From positions 868,001 to 932,000 of the forward strand of contig NZ_CP149803.1 in NCBI RefSeq assembly GCF_037943105.1: 64,000 nucleotides of DNA, read 5' to 3'. Below are positions 29,862 to 37,931 of this stretch, one piece after another. Made by a program: the position numbers and the translations under genes. Within the stretch, counting starts at the first letter, position 1. Each line of letters begins with the position of its first letter. The notes below the pieces were generated by a model that was not told the DNA's origin, did no database searches, and saw nothing but the letters and a program-made list of their open reading frames with translations. This stretch comes from Pseudomonas sp. TMP9 (GTDB lineage Bacteria > Pseudomonadota > Gammaproteobacteria > Pseudomonadales > Pseudomonadaceae).

Positions 29862-30038
29862 TCAGAGTTCATCGGCATCTTGCTGGCTCTGCAGAATAAA
29901 GGTGACCACGATTAAAATTAGCCACAGTAAAAAGGGCCGGTACCAAGCACCGTTGGGCTCGATCCACCAGTCCATGATGGCCGGGGAAAACAGGTAGATG
30001 CCCACCACCAGGATCAGCACTAATCGGTAGATATACAT
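29862..30038 (-). CDS. cbrX: Small membrane protein CbrX
   Basis: The 58-residue hydrophobic protein (start MYIYRLVLIL, end QDADEL) has two likely membrane segments, about 5-20 and 36-50, joined by a Trp-rich polar loop (DWWIEPNGAWY). A gene of this kind, named cbrX, is known upstream of cbrA in pseudomonads and is cotranscribed with it. Its role is unclear. ATG 30038 is preceded by AAAGAGATGC, and the stop lies 53 bases before cbrA. The conserved position and membrane character support a real gene, perhaps modulating CbrA. Confidence 0.8.
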   Translation of the reverse strand: MYIYRLVLILVVGIYLFSPAIMDWWIEPNGAWYRPFLLWLILIVVTFILQSQQDADEL

Positions 30039-30239
30039 GCTGCATCTCTTTGTTTAATTGCCGGCGATGGTAACGGATGCGCAGTGCTCTGCGTAGGCGG
30101 GCTACTTATTATTCGGGCGTTAAGGGCGCGGTTGCGCCGGGCCTAGTTGGCCTAGCAGGTATTTTGTTCGGCCCATTTGTGCGTGACCTATTTTCGGGCG
30201 TGACTGCAGGTGTGGTGCCTAACCAGCCTTGTTGTGGTG

Positions 30240-30285
30240 CTGGCAGCCATGACCCAAGGGTCAGGTGACCGTGTGGCCGCTGCCA
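30240..30285 (-). other. Hairpin region after the DUF808 gene; 30039-30287 otherwise without a gene
   Basis: CTGGCAGC/GCTGCCAG arms enclose a second palindrome TGACCC-AA-GGGTCA. It lies just past the DUF808 stop and may be a 3' hairpin. No T run is present. I see no gene in the rest of this gap. Confidence 0.35.
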
Positions 30286-30287
30286 GG

Positions 30288-31229
30288 CTAGCCCTTCAAA
30301 GCCTTCCAGACGCGCGTCGTCATGCTGACCAGCAACAGCGCTAAAGCCCCAGCGATGATGCCGACGATGGCGTTGAGGAAGGTCGGCAGTAACGCGGCCA
30401 GTAAACCGCTGCTGGCCGTGAAGCTCAGTGCCAACTGATCGATCCATGCCTGCGCGGCATGAATGCCGTGGGTGAGGATGCCGCCACCGACCATAAACAT
30501 CGCCGCAGTGCCGAGAACTGACAGGCTTTTCATCATGTACGGTGCGGTGAATAAAATGCCGCGGCCCAGGCTGCGTTGCAGGCGGCTGCCCAGGCCTTGA
30601 CCGCTGCGCTGGTTAAGGTAAAGACCGGCGTCATCCAGTTTGACGATACCGGCGACCAAGCCGTAAACCCCTACTGTCATCAGGATTGCGATACCGGATA
30701 GCACCACGATCTGCTTGCCGAAACTGGCCAATGCAACGGTGCCGAGGGTGATGGCGATGATTTCTGCTGAAAGAATAAAGTCCGTGCGGATGGCGCCTTT
30801 GATCTTGTCCTTCTCAAATGCCAGCATGTTGACTTCAGGGTCCGCCACAGCATGGCGCAGCTGGTTCTGCTGCACCATGACCTCGTCCTGGTTGTGCAGG
30901 AACTTGTGCGCCAGTTTCTCGAAGCCTTCGTAGCAGAGGAAAACCCCGCCAAACATCAGCAACGGCGTAACTGCCCACGGTATGAACGCGCTGATCAGCA
31001 GGGCCGCAGGCACCAGAATCAGCTTGTTTCTGAATGAGCCCTTGGCCACCGCCCAAACCACCGGCAGCTCGCGCTCGGCGCGCACGCCACTGACCTGTTG
31101 GGCATTCAGTGCTAAGTCATCGCCGAGCACGCCCGCGGTCTTCTTTGCCGCGACCTTGGTCATTAGCGCCACGTCGTCCAGTACGGAGGCAATGTCATCA
31201 AGCAGGGTTAACAAACTGGCGCCGGCCAT
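30288..31229 (-). CDS. DUF808 family inner-membrane protein (YedI-like)
   Basis: The 313-residue protein matches DUF808/YedI: the N-terminus [36 protein letters not shown] near 28-42, then several hydrophobic segments with [13 protein letters not shown] and a glycine-rich C-terminal membrane part. It is an inner-membrane protein of unknown function. AAGGAATCC precedes the ATG. No operon partner lies downstream, because cbrX belongs to the next unit. A 24-codon reading frame with a strong ribosome site lies upstream on the same strand. The gene is at a synteny break relative to PAO1. Confidence 0.85.
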   Translation of the reverse strand: MAGASLLTLLDDIASVLDDVALMTKVAAKKTAGVLGDDLALNAQQVSGVRAERELPVVWAVAKGSFRNKLILVPAALLISAFIPWAVTPLLMFGGVFLCYEGFEKLAHKFLHNQDEVMVQQNQLRHAVADPEVNMLAFEKDKIKGAIRTDFILSAEIIAITLGTVALASFGKQIVVLSGIAILMTVGVYGLVAGIVKLDDAGLYLNQRSGQGLGSRLQRSLGRGILFTAPYMMKSLSVLGTAAMFMVGGGILTHGIHAAQAWIDQLALSFTASSGLLAALLPTFLNAIVGIIAGALALLLVSMTTRVWKALKG

Positions 31230-31372
31230 GGGCGGGATTCCTTTCTGCGTTTAAGGGGCATCGCCAAAGGGGCTGAAGGCGAGAGTGCGCAGATTTATAC
31301 GGCACTGCGGCGCTATCAGCCATAGGCGAGCAGCCTTGCTGTGCCCAAGCGCAAAGACTGGCCCGCAGAGGG

Positions 31373-31447
31373 CTACTCGTTACTGCTGCCACTTGCTCCG
31401 CACGCATAGGCGGCGAGCAGGCTGCTTAATAGATCATTGAAGGGCAT
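31373..31447 (-). CDS. Possible 24-residue small protein or leader peptide
   Basis: ATG 31447 opens a 24-codon frame (MPFNDLLSSL start, GSSNE end, TAG stop). AAAAGGAGTGACCTT gives an unusually good Shine-Dalgarno at proper spacing. The first half is amphipathic or hydrophobic (DLLSSLLAAYA) with a single Cys. It is followed 143 bases later by the DUF808 gene on the same strand. I recognise no family. It could be a translated small protein, a leader peptide or chance. Confidence 0.4.
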   Translation of the reverse strand: MPFNDLLSSLLAAYACGASGSSNE

Positions 31448-31547
31448 AAGGTCACTCCTTTTCGGTTTGCCTGACTGTAAGCCTGCACCCTGTGATTAGG
31501 CTGTTGATTGTCTCGATAGGGGCCATAGCCACAGACCATGCTCGACT

Positions 31548-31988
31548 TTATGCACAGGGCCAACAGCAAGCGCGGTTAGTTGTGCACAAAGACTGTGGAG
31601 TGAGTTGTGGATAAGGTGGGAGTAGGCTTACACACGCCTAGTGATATGGCGCTTAGAGGTGCTTGTGCGTTTTTTGATCAGCTGATTATTTATCGTATAA
31701 ACAACAAGTTAGCCTGTTTATTCAGGCTGATTTGGAGTAGCCGCTAAAGTTGCCCACAACTGCTGTGGGTAGAGCTGTTGATAACTCTGGTATGCCTGCT
31801 TGCAGCCCCTATGAGGCGGCGCTATACAGCTTTTGAGCGTTTTTTGATCAGCTTTATCAGCGCGGCTAAAACGTCATTTTCGCAGTGTCGAGTCAAGTAA
31901 TAATCGCGATATTTCAAGGGTTTGCTTCGCGACCCAAGTGCGCAGTGGATAACTTATCCAAGGTTGCTGTGGAGCACTCTGTGGATAA
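31548..31988. other. DnaA-box cluster in a 670-base gene-free stretch (31448-32118)
   Basis: Three perfect TTATNCACA boxes occur: TTATGCACA at 31548-31556 (+), and TTATCCACA at 31606-31614 (-) and 31980-31988 (-). One-mismatch boxes lie at 31580-31588 (TTGTGCACA), 31776-31784 (TTATCAACA, -) and 31944-31952 (TTATCCACT, -). AT-rich tracts (for example 31684-31701) and a T-run direct repeat lie between them. rpmH and dnaA, which flank Pseudomonas oriC, are absent, so this is not evidently oriC. A DnaA-titrating or DnaA-recharging locus, or DnaA-controlled transcription, is possible. No gene is visible in the stretch. Confidence 0.7.
31667..31853 (+). repeat. 17-bp direct repeat within the DnaA-box cluster
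   Basis: GCGTTTTTTGATCAGCT occurs at 31667-31683 and again at 31837-31853, 170 bases apart. Each copy combines a T6 tract with the palindrome TGATCA, reminiscent of origin 13-mers. Confidence 0.85.
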
Positions 31989-32062
31989 GCTGAGCACGCC
32001 TGCGTTTAGGCCATAGCGACCGTGGCCTGAACGAGGTTGGTTGTTTTTTGTACAGTCACGTG

Positions 32063-32100
32063 CGCCATGAGCCTGCGGTGAACGCAGCAGGCTCATGGCG
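32063..32100. terminator. Long perfect hairpin after hupE
   Basis: CGCCATGAGCCTGC and GCAGGCTCATGGCG form a 14-base perfect stem with a ten-base loop, 18 bases past the hupE stop. There is no T run on the hupE strand, so the termination role is uncertain. It may protect the 3' end. Confidence 0.5.
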
Positions 32101-32118
32101 CAACGGACAATGCTCTGT

Positions 32119-32691
32119 TCAGGCGGCCAGCAACCAAGCACCGGTGAGTGCTGAGACAACACCCAGCAAGCGCACCAACGGCGCGGCTGCGCCGGGTAGC
32201 AGGCGTACGAGGGCATAACCACTGGCGTGCAGCGCGGCAGTGGCAACCACGAAACCGCCGGCGTAGCCCCATGGGCTGGTCAGTACTGGCAGTTCCAGGC
32301 CGTGGGCAACGCCGTGGGTCAGGGCGAACAGAGCAGTCAGGGCGATGGCGACGATCATCGGTAGGCGAATAGCCACAGCCACCAGTAGGCCGAAGGCCAG
32401 CACTGATGCGGCAATACCCGTTTCCATCAGCGGGATCTGCACGCCGTTAAAACCGAGTAGGCCACCGACCAGCATGCTGACCACAAAGGTTAGCGGTAGA
32501 GCCCAGCGCGCCGCGCCGGATTGTTGGGCGGCCCACAGGCCAACGGCGAGCATGGCCAGCAGGTGATCGAGGCCGAATACCGGGTGTGCCAAACCGGCCA
32601 GTAACCCGGAGTGATCGTGACCCGCGTGAGCGAAGGCCACGGCGGGGCTAAGGAACAGGGCGAGGGCGAATAGGGTTTTGCGCAGGTTCAT
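32119..32691 (-). CDS. HupE/UreJ family nickel (metal) permease-like protein
   Basis: The 190-residue protein has a signal sequence ending AFA (residue 21), the mature histidine-rich start HAGHDH (22-27) and about six membrane segments with HPVFGLDHLLAML near 36-48, the HupE/UreJ metal-site motif. Family members import nickel (or cobalt) for hydrogenase or urease. Here it follows ureG on the same strand, so a nickel supply role for urease is likely. ATG 32691 starts the signal peptide. A perfect 14-bp hairpin lies just after the stop. Confidence 0.88.
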   Translation of the reverse strand: MNLRKTLFALALFLSPAVAFAHAGHDHSGLLAGLAHPVFGLDHLLAMLAVGLWAAQQSGAARWALPLTFVVSMLVGGLLGFNGVQIPLMETGIAASVLAFGLLVAVAIRLPMIVAIALTALFALTHGVAHGLELPVLTSPWGYAGGFVVATAALHASGYALVRLLPGAAAPLVRLLGVVSALTGAWLLAA

Positions 32692-32775
32692 GGGGTGTCT
32701 CCTGACTGGATGGCAAGGGAAAGGTGGCTCTCCCCTCGGCCCCTCTCCCGCCAGCGGGCGAGGGGCGGTTGTGCT

Positions 32776-33390
32776 TCAGGCTGCGGAGAGCATGCCGTGG
32801 CGTTCTATAAAGGCAATGATCTCGCTTAGCCCGGTGCCGATCTTTTGGTTGCTGAAGACAAACGGCCTGTCGCCGCGCATCTTCAAGGTGTCGCGCTCCA
32901 TAACCGCCAGCGATGCGCCGACCATTGGGGCCAGGTCGATTTTGTTGATCACCAGCAGGTCGGACTTGCAGATACCCGGGCCACCCTTGCGCGGCAGCTT
33001 GTCGCCGGCCGACACGTCGATCACGTAGATGGTCAGGTCCGAGAGTTCCGGGCTGAAGGTGGCCGAGAGGTTGTCGCCGCCGGACTCGACGATGATCAGG
33101 TCGAGTCCGGGAAAACGCCGGTTGAGTTGATCCACGGCCTCTAAGTTAATTGAGGCATCTTCACGAATCGCCGTGTGTGGGCAGCCGCCAGTTTCCACAC
33201 CAATGATCCGCTCCGGGGCCAGGGCTTGGTTGTTCACCAGAAACTGCGCATCTTCTTGGGTGTAGATGTCGTTGGTTACCACCGCTAGGTTGTAGCGCTC
33301 GCGCAGGGCCAGGCACAGCGCCAAGGTCAGCGCGGTCTTGCCGGAGCCGACCGGGCCACCAATGCCAATACGCAGGGGTTGGCTGTTCAT
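32776..33390 (-). CDS. ureG: Urease accessory GTPase UreG
   Basis: UreG supplies GTP-driven nickel delivery during urease activation, with UreE, UreF and UreD/H. The 204-residue protein has the P-loop GPVGSGKT (12-19), the metal-binding Cys70-Pro-His72 motif in [18 protein letters not shown] and NKIDLAP. The frame extends 18 codons upstream, but ATG 33390 ([12 protein letters not shown]) is the family start. It lies between ureF and hupE. Structural urease genes (ureABC) and ureD are not in the window, as in PAO1, where they lie elsewhere. Confidence 0.96.
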   Translation of the reverse strand: MNSQPLRIGIGGPVGSGKTALTLALCLALRERYNLAVVTNDIYTQEDAQFLVNNQALAPERIIGVETGGCPHTAIREDASINLEAVDQLNRRFPGLDLIIVESGGDNLSATFSPELSDLTIYVIDVSAGDKLPRKGGPGICKSDLLVINKIDLAPMVGASLAVMERDTLKMRGDRPFVFSNQKIGTGLSEIIAFIERHGMLSAA

Positions 33391-33409
33391 CTGTGAGTCT
33401 TCCTTATGT

Positions 33410-34084
33410 TCAAGAGCGGAATAAACGGCTGTATTGACGCTCATGCGCCATGCTCGTCAGGGCCAGGCCAAAGGCGGCGCTGCCCCAGTGTTGGGGTTCA
33501 AGTTTGCTGGCCTGGTGTTGCGCCTGATCCAGCAGCGGCAACAGCTGTGAGGTCAGGCGTTGCGCGGCTTGCTGGCCCAGTGGCAGGGTTTTCATCAGCA
33601 CCGCCAGCTGGTTTTCTAGCCAGCCCCACAGCCAGGCGGCGAGGGCATCCTCAGGGCTTATCTGCCAGGCACGGGCAGCCAGTGCCCAGCCGACGGCCAA
33701 ACCGGGTTCGTCCAGTTGGCTAAACAACTGCTGTGCTGGCGCGTCGAGTTCCGGCAGGCCGCTGAGCAGTTGTTGCAGGGAATAACCCATCTGCCGGCTT
33801 TCCAGACGCAGCTCGCGGGTTTCGCGGCTGGCGCGTTGTTGCTCGGCCAAGTTGCTCAGCTGCGTCCAGTTCTCGCTCGCGGCTGCCTGGCAATGGGCGA
33901 GTAGCAACGGCGCTTCAAAGCGGGCGAGATTGAGCAGTAGCTGATCGGCGATCCAGCGTTGGGCGCTTTCTGCGTTATCGACCAAGCCCTGTTCGACCGC
34001 CATTTCCAGGCCCTGGGAATAGCTGTAGCCGCCAATAGGTAATTGCGGGCTGGCTAACCTGAGTAGCTGCCAGGCTTTATTCAC
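33410..34084 (-). CDS. ureF: Urease accessory protein UreF
   Basis: UreF is an all-helical chaperone in the UreD-UreF-UreG complex that loads nickel into urease and gates UreG GTP hydrolysis. The 224-residue protein carries the family N-terminal motif [16 protein letters not shown] (12-27), the [16 protein letters not shown] segment near 85-100 and a C-terminal [11 protein letters not shown] end. Its ATG overlaps the ureE stop by four bases, and ureG starts shortly after its end, so ureE-ureF-ureG are cotranscribed and coupled. Confidence 0.94.
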   Translation of the reverse strand: MNKAWQLLRLASPQLPIGGYSYSQGLEMAVEQGLVDNAESAQRWIADQLLLNLARFEAPLLLAHCQAAASENWTQLSNLAEQQRASRETRELRLESRQMGYSLQQLLSGLPELDAPAQQLFSQLDEPGLAVGWALAARAWQISPEDALAAWLWGWLENQLAVLMKTLPLGQQAAQRLTSQLLPLLDQAQHQASKLEPQHWGSAAFGLALTSMAHERQYSRLFRS

Positions 34085-34581
34085 TTACGCGCACCGAACT
34101 GATGCAAGCGCGGCGCATAGCTGAATTCGGCATCGCCGGCATGTGAGTGGTGATGGCCGCCGCCGTAGGCACCTTGCTCGGGTTGATAGGGCGCTTCGAC
34201 ATTTGTCACCGTTGCGCCGAGTTGCTCCAGCATGGCCTTGAGGACGTAGTCGTCTGGCAGGCGCAGCCAGCTATCGCCCAGCTGCAAGGCGACGTGGCGG
34301 TTACCCAGGTGGTAGGCGGCGCGCATCAGCTCGAAGGGGTTGGCGCAGGTTACGTGTAACAAGGGTTCTGGGCGGGCGATAACACGCACGATGCGACCAT
34401 CTTCGGCTTGCAGGTATTCGCTGTCCTGCAGAGCCGGTTGGCCGCGTTCGAGGAACAGGCCGACATCCTCCCCGCTGCGACTGAAGCAGCGCAGGCGGCT
34501 TTTGCTGCGGGCCTCAAAGCTCAGTTCAAGTTCGGCATCCCAGTGCGGCTGGGCGGCAATACGGCGGTGGATCACCAACAT
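34081..34581 (-). CDS. ureE: Urease accessory metallochaperone UreE
   Basis: UreE is the nickel-binding metallochaperone that passes metal to UreG for urease assembly. The 166-residue protein has an N-terminal peptide-binding domain (SRLRCFSRSGEDVGLFLERG) and a metal-binding domain with HVTCANPFELMRAAYHLGNRHV near 86-107. A histidine-rich tail (GGGHHHSHAGD near 144) follows. It starts the ureE-ureF-ureG-hupE unit; ureF overlaps it by four bases. The 165-base gap to desT would hold its promoter; I see no clear NtrC/sigma-54 site there. Confidence 0.94.
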   Translation of the reverse strand: MLVIHRRIAAQPHWDAELELSFEARSKSRLRCFSRSGEDVGLFLERGQPALQDSEYLQAEDGRIVRVIARPEPLLHVTCANPFELMRAAYHLGNRHVALQLGDSWLRLPDDYVLKAMLEQLGATVTNVEAPYQPEQGAYGGGHHHSHAGDAEFSYAPRLHQFGARK

Positions 34582-34746
34582 GGGGCAGTTTCCGGCAGGG
34601 CAATGTCGGTTTGTAGAGCAAGGGCCTTGCCAAACGGGCAGTGCGCCGCACAGCGCCTGCGGTGCGGGTGTGATGCGGCAATAATCTAAAGCCTTGGGCG
34701 CAAAATAGTGGTGCGTTGGCGGTGTGTGTGCGCAGTTTTGGTGCGG

Positions 34747-35391
34747 CTAATCGCGGGGCTGGCTGAGCCCCTGCCAGTGTTTGCCGCCGATAAAGATAAA
34801 ACGCAGTTGTTCGATCATTTTTACCTCGGGTGAGGCATGCAGCGGCAGGCTGGGAGCGGGCGGGTCGATCAGCTCGGGCAGGGTGGCGAACACGGTTTTT
34901 ACCACCAGGTCGGCGATCATATTTTGCGCGGGGCCGTCGAAGTGTTGCAGTTTCGGCATGACCGCCAGATCGGCGACCAGGTCGGCTGTAATACCCTCAC
35001 GTAGGGCGCCGAGGGCCTGGCGTACCAGCTGCGAGCCGCCATATTGTTCGCGCGCCAGAAATAAGAATTGCGCGCGGTTGGCCGCTACGGCGTCGAGGAA
35101 GATGCGCACCGAAGCATCGATCACCCCTCCCAGCTCAAACTCGTGGTGGCGGACTTGGCGGATGGTGTCGCGGAAGGTTTCGCCGACTTCGGCCACCAAC
35201 GCCAGGCCTAGAGCATCCATGTCGTCAAAATGCCGATAGAAACCGGTTGGCACAATACCGGCGCAGCGTGCCACCTCGCGCAAGCTCAGGCTGCCAAAGC
35301 CGCGACCGCTGTCCATCAGGCTGCGCGCCGCATCCATCAGAGCATGGCGGGTTTGCAGTTTTTGTTCGGCGCGCGGTTGAAGTGGTTTCAA
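34747..35391 (-). CDS. desT: TetR-family fatty-acid desaturation repressor DesT
   Basis: DesT senses the saturated/unsaturated acyl-CoA balance and represses the desaturase operon. The 214-residue protein has an N-terminal TetR helix-turn-helix (about 12-58) with SLREVARCAGIVPTGFYRHF, close to FabR/DesT. It is divergent from the reductase-desB operon, and two DesT-like palindromes lie in the shared 160-base gap, which supports auto- and cross-regulation. FabR is the alternative name for this family. The neighbouring target genes make DesT the better choice. Confidence 0.9.
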   Translation of the reverse strand: MKPLQPRAEQKLQTRHALMDAARSLMDSGRGFGSLSLREVARCAGIVPTGFYRHFDDMDALGLALVAEVGETFRDTIRQVRHHEFELGGVIDASVRIFLDAVAANRAQFLFLAREQYGGSQLVRQALGALREGITADLVADLAVMPKLQHFDGPAQNMIADLVVKTVFATLPELIDPPAPSLPLHASPEVKMIEQLRFIFIGGKHWQGLSQPRD

Positions 35392-35479
35392 GCTTCCTGG
35401 CTCTGTATGACGAAATCAGCGCCGCACTCTACCAAATGGTGGCTGTTTACGTCGAACGAGCTCCGCTTGTCTCTTTTTC

Positions 35480-35497
35480 AGTGTACGAGTGTTGACT
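35480..35497. promoter_or_regulatory. Imperfect DesT-like operator
   Basis: AGTGTACGAGTGTTGACT keeps the AGTG...GACT edges and spacing of the perfect site at 35521. It lies nearer the desT side and may be its own operator. Confidence 0.5.
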
Positions 35498-35520
35498 GAA
35501 TAAAAAGCCCCTGACATTCT

Positions 35521-35538
35521 AGTGAACAAATGTTCACT
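35521..35538. promoter_or_regulatory. DesT operator palindrome
   Basis: AGTGAACAAATGTTCACT is a perfect 8+2+8 palindrome just before the ribosome site of the reductase gene, where a bound repressor would block the promoter. It resembles the AGTGAAC-type DesT sites of P. aeruginosa. Confidence 0.8.
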
Positions 35539-35549
35539 GGAGCTTGGTT

Positions 35550-36665
35550 ATGGCCTTCATGCCTTTTGCTTGGGTGCGTCGGGTTGCACGCCTTATGCGT
35601 CCGCTGCGTGTGCTGGTTGCGCAGGGCTGGTTACGCGAGAGCGATGTCGACGCCACGCTGGCGCTGCTGCACCCAGCGCTGCGTTTGAACCGTGTGTTTG
35701 CGCGGGTCATCGAGCGCCAATGGGTCGCCGATGACATGCTCGAACTGAGCCTGCAGGCCAACGGTAATTGGTCCGGCGCGCAGCCGGGTCAGCATCTGCA
35801 GCTGTACCTTGAGCATGCGGGTGTGCGCCTAAGTCGTAGCTACAGCCTGACTGCGGTGCACGCCAACGGCCGCCTGCAGGTGGCGATCAAGCATCAAGCT
35901 GGCGGGCGCGTATCACCCTATCTGCTGGAGCATTTGGCGGTGGGCGATACGCTGGAGTTGGGCCCGGTGTATGGCGAGCTGAGCTGGCCAGAGACGCCAC
36001 AGCCGGTGCTGCTGTTAGCCGCTGGCAGTGGTATTACGCCGCTGTTGGGCTTGTTACGCGCCGCTCTAGCGCAAGGTTTCAGCGCGCCGGTTACGCTGCT
36101 GCATTACGTGCGCGGTCAGGGCCAGCGGGCTTTTATCGCTGAGTTGCAGGCGCTCCAGGCGCAGTACAGCAACCTGCAAGTGCGCTGGTCGCTGACTAAG
36201 GCACCTGTTGAGCCCGGAGAACTGGCTGGACGTTTTACCGCCACGCACTTGGCCAGTGTGCCGCAGTTGATGCAACGCCGTGTGTTGGCCTGTGGCCCGG
36301 CGGGGTTTGTCAGTCAGGTGCAGCAGTGGTGGCACGTTGCCGGTTTGCCGGGGGCATTGCAGGTCGAAGCGTTCACCCCGCCGACGTTAAGTGCCGACAG
36401 TAACCTGCGCCAGGTAACCCTTAGTTTTGCCCGCAGCCATCAGCACAGCGTTGCCGACAACCAGCGCAGCCTTTTGGAGCACGCGGAAATGTTTGGGTTG
36501 AAACCAGCCCACGGCTGCCGTCAGGGGATTTGCGCCAGTTGCACCTGCACCTTGCTCAGCGGCACGGTGCGTGATTTACGCAGCGGTGCATTGTTTAGCG
36601 AGCCGGGCCAGCCGATCCGTCTGTGTGTGAGTGCGCCCCACAGTGATGTTGAAATTGATCTTTAA
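35550..36665 (+). CDS. Ferredoxin/flavodoxin reductase partner of the desaturase
   Basis: This oxidoreductase is thought to pass electrons from NAD(P)H to the neighbouring desaturase. The 371-residue protein has an FAD domain with RSYSLT (FAD-binding) near 98-103 and an NAD(P) domain with LLAAGSGITPLLGLL near 153-167. A C-terminal plant-type [2Fe-2S] domain has the cysteine pattern CRQGICASC near 328-336 and a further Cys in RLCVSAPH. ATG 35550 follows GGAG, which overlaps the DesT operator. desB starts 16 bases later. In PAO1 the equivalent (PA4889) is cotranscribed with desB. Confidence 0.9.
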   Translation: MAFMPFAWVRRVARLMRPLRVLVAQGWLRESDVDATLALLHPALRLNRVFARVIERQWVADDMLELSLQANGNWSGAQPGQHLQLYLEHAGVRLSRSYSLTAVHANGRLQVAIKHQAGGRVSPYLLEHLAVGDTLELGPVYGELSWPETPQPVLLLAAGSGITPLLGLLRAALAQGFSAPVTLLHYVRGQGQRAFIAELQALQAQYSNLQVRWSLTKAPVEPGELAGRFTATHLASVPQLMQRRVLACGPAGFVSQVQQWWHVAGLPGALQVEAFTPPTLSADSNLRQVTLSFARSHQHSVADNQRSLLEHAEMFGLKPAHGCRQGICASCTCTLLSGTVRDLRSGALFSEPGQPIRLCVSAPHSDVEIDL

Positions 36666-36681
36666 CCGCGAGGAAATTCCC

Positions 36682-37770
36682 ATGCGCGCTGACCGCGAAT
36701 TGTCCGCAGATGAAATGAACGCCTTCGGCAATGAACTGGATGCACTGCGGCAACGCACCTTGGCCGATCTTGGGGAGGTGGATGCGCGCTATATCCGCCG
36801 TATCCGCGCCGCCGTGCGTGTGTGCTGTTGGAGCGGCCGCAGCCTGCTGATGCTCGGCTGGCTCCCGCCGACCTGGCTGCTTGGCACCCTGCTGCTGGGG
36901 CTGGGCAAGATTCTTGAGAACATGGAGCTGGGACATAACGTCATGCACGGCCAGTATGATTGGATGAATGACCCTGAGTTTGCCGGGCGTAGCTATGAGT
37001 GGGATATCGCCGGCCCCAGTGATTTTTGGCGACACACCCATAACCATGTGCACCACACGTGGACCAACGTATTGGGCATGGATGATGACGTTGGTTATGG
37101 CGTGGTGCGGCTATTCCCTGAGCAACGCTGGAAGCCCTTTTACCGCTGGCAACCGGTGTGGGTGACGATTCAAGCGCTGCTGTTTCAGTACTCGATTGCA
37201 ATCCAGCATTTGCGTTTGGACAAGGTCTACAAAGGCACGCTTAGCAAGGCTGAAGTACGTCCGTTGATCAAGCAGTTCAACACCAAGATCCTCCGCCAAT
37301 GGAGCAAAGATTACCTGTTCTTCCCGTTATTGGCCCTGCTGCTCGGCGCCAATGCGCTGGCAGTGCTCACGGGTAATGTACTGGCCAATTTAATCCGTAA
37401 CCTGTGGACTTTTACGGTGATTTTCTGTGGCCACTTCACTGAGAAAGCCGCGGTGTTTAGCAAAGCATCGGTGGTGGGTGAAAGCCGTGGTCACTGGTAC
37501 CTGCGGCAGTTACGTGGCTCCAGCAACCTCAATGGCGGGCCGCTGTTTCATATCCTCACCGGCAACCTAAGCCATCAGATTGAGCATCACTTGTTCCCTG
37601 ATCTGCCGGCGCGCCGTTATGCAGCGCTGGCGCTGGAGGTGCGCGAAATCGCTGAGCGTTACGGCCAGGTCTACAACAATGGCAGCCTGTGGCGCCAGTT
37701 CGCGACGGTGCTCAAGCGCATTTGGCTTTATCGCCTGCCGCCTACTGAGGCCTCGCCTGCAGGGGTGTGA
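36682..37770 (+). CDS. desB: Acyl-CoA delta-9 desaturase DesB
   Basis: DesB introduces a cis-9 double bond into acyl-CoA using oxygen and electrons, making membrane unsaturated fatty acids from exogenous saturated ones. The 362-residue membrane protein has the three histidine boxes of di-iron desaturases: HNVMH (85-89), HTHNHVHH (118-125) and HQIEHH (298-303). Hydrophobic segments lie near 55-80 and 210-245. The frame reaches back into the reductase gene, but GAGGAAATTCCC before ATG 36682 gives the start. It is the second gene of the DesT-controlled operon. Confidence 0.93.
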   Translation: MRADRELSADEMNAFGNELDALRQRTLADLGEVDARYIRRIRAAVRVCCWSGRSLLMLGWLPPTWLLGTLLLGLGKILENMELGHNVMHGQYDWMNDPEFAGRSYEWDIAGPSDFWRHTHNHVHHTWTNVLGMDDDVGYGVVRLFPEQRWKPFYRWQPVWVTIQALLFQYSIAIQHLRLDKVYKGTLSKAEVRPLIKQFNTKILRQWSKDYLFFPLLALLLGANALAVLTGNVLANLIRNLWTFTVIFCGHFTEKAAVFSKASVVGESRGHWYLRQLRGSSNLNGGPLFHILTGNLSHQIEHHLFPDLPARRYAALALEVREIAERYGQVYNNGSLWRQFATVLKRIWLYRLPPTEASPAGV

Positions 37771-37931
37771 GCAGGCTGCTGGGTCAATGCATGTGCACGC
37801 TTGTGGGTAATTATTGCAGCCTTCTGTGGTCATATTCAGGCAACGTTGAGCCGGGGGCGGCTGTGCAGCCCCTGCACACTGACCATTGTGGGGGTGTGGT
37901 GCTTAGCGCTCAGTTACCAGGAAGGTTCGCC

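Noticed and set aside
31548..31988. Chromosomal oriC
   Set aside because: Pseudomonas oriC lies between rpmH and dnaA, neither of which is present, so the DnaA cluster is called only as such.
37767..37931. Upstream extension of the lipase as a signal peptide
   Set aside because: The encoded residues are polar and cysteine-containing with no positive-then-hydrophobic pattern; GGAAGG stands before ATG 37932.
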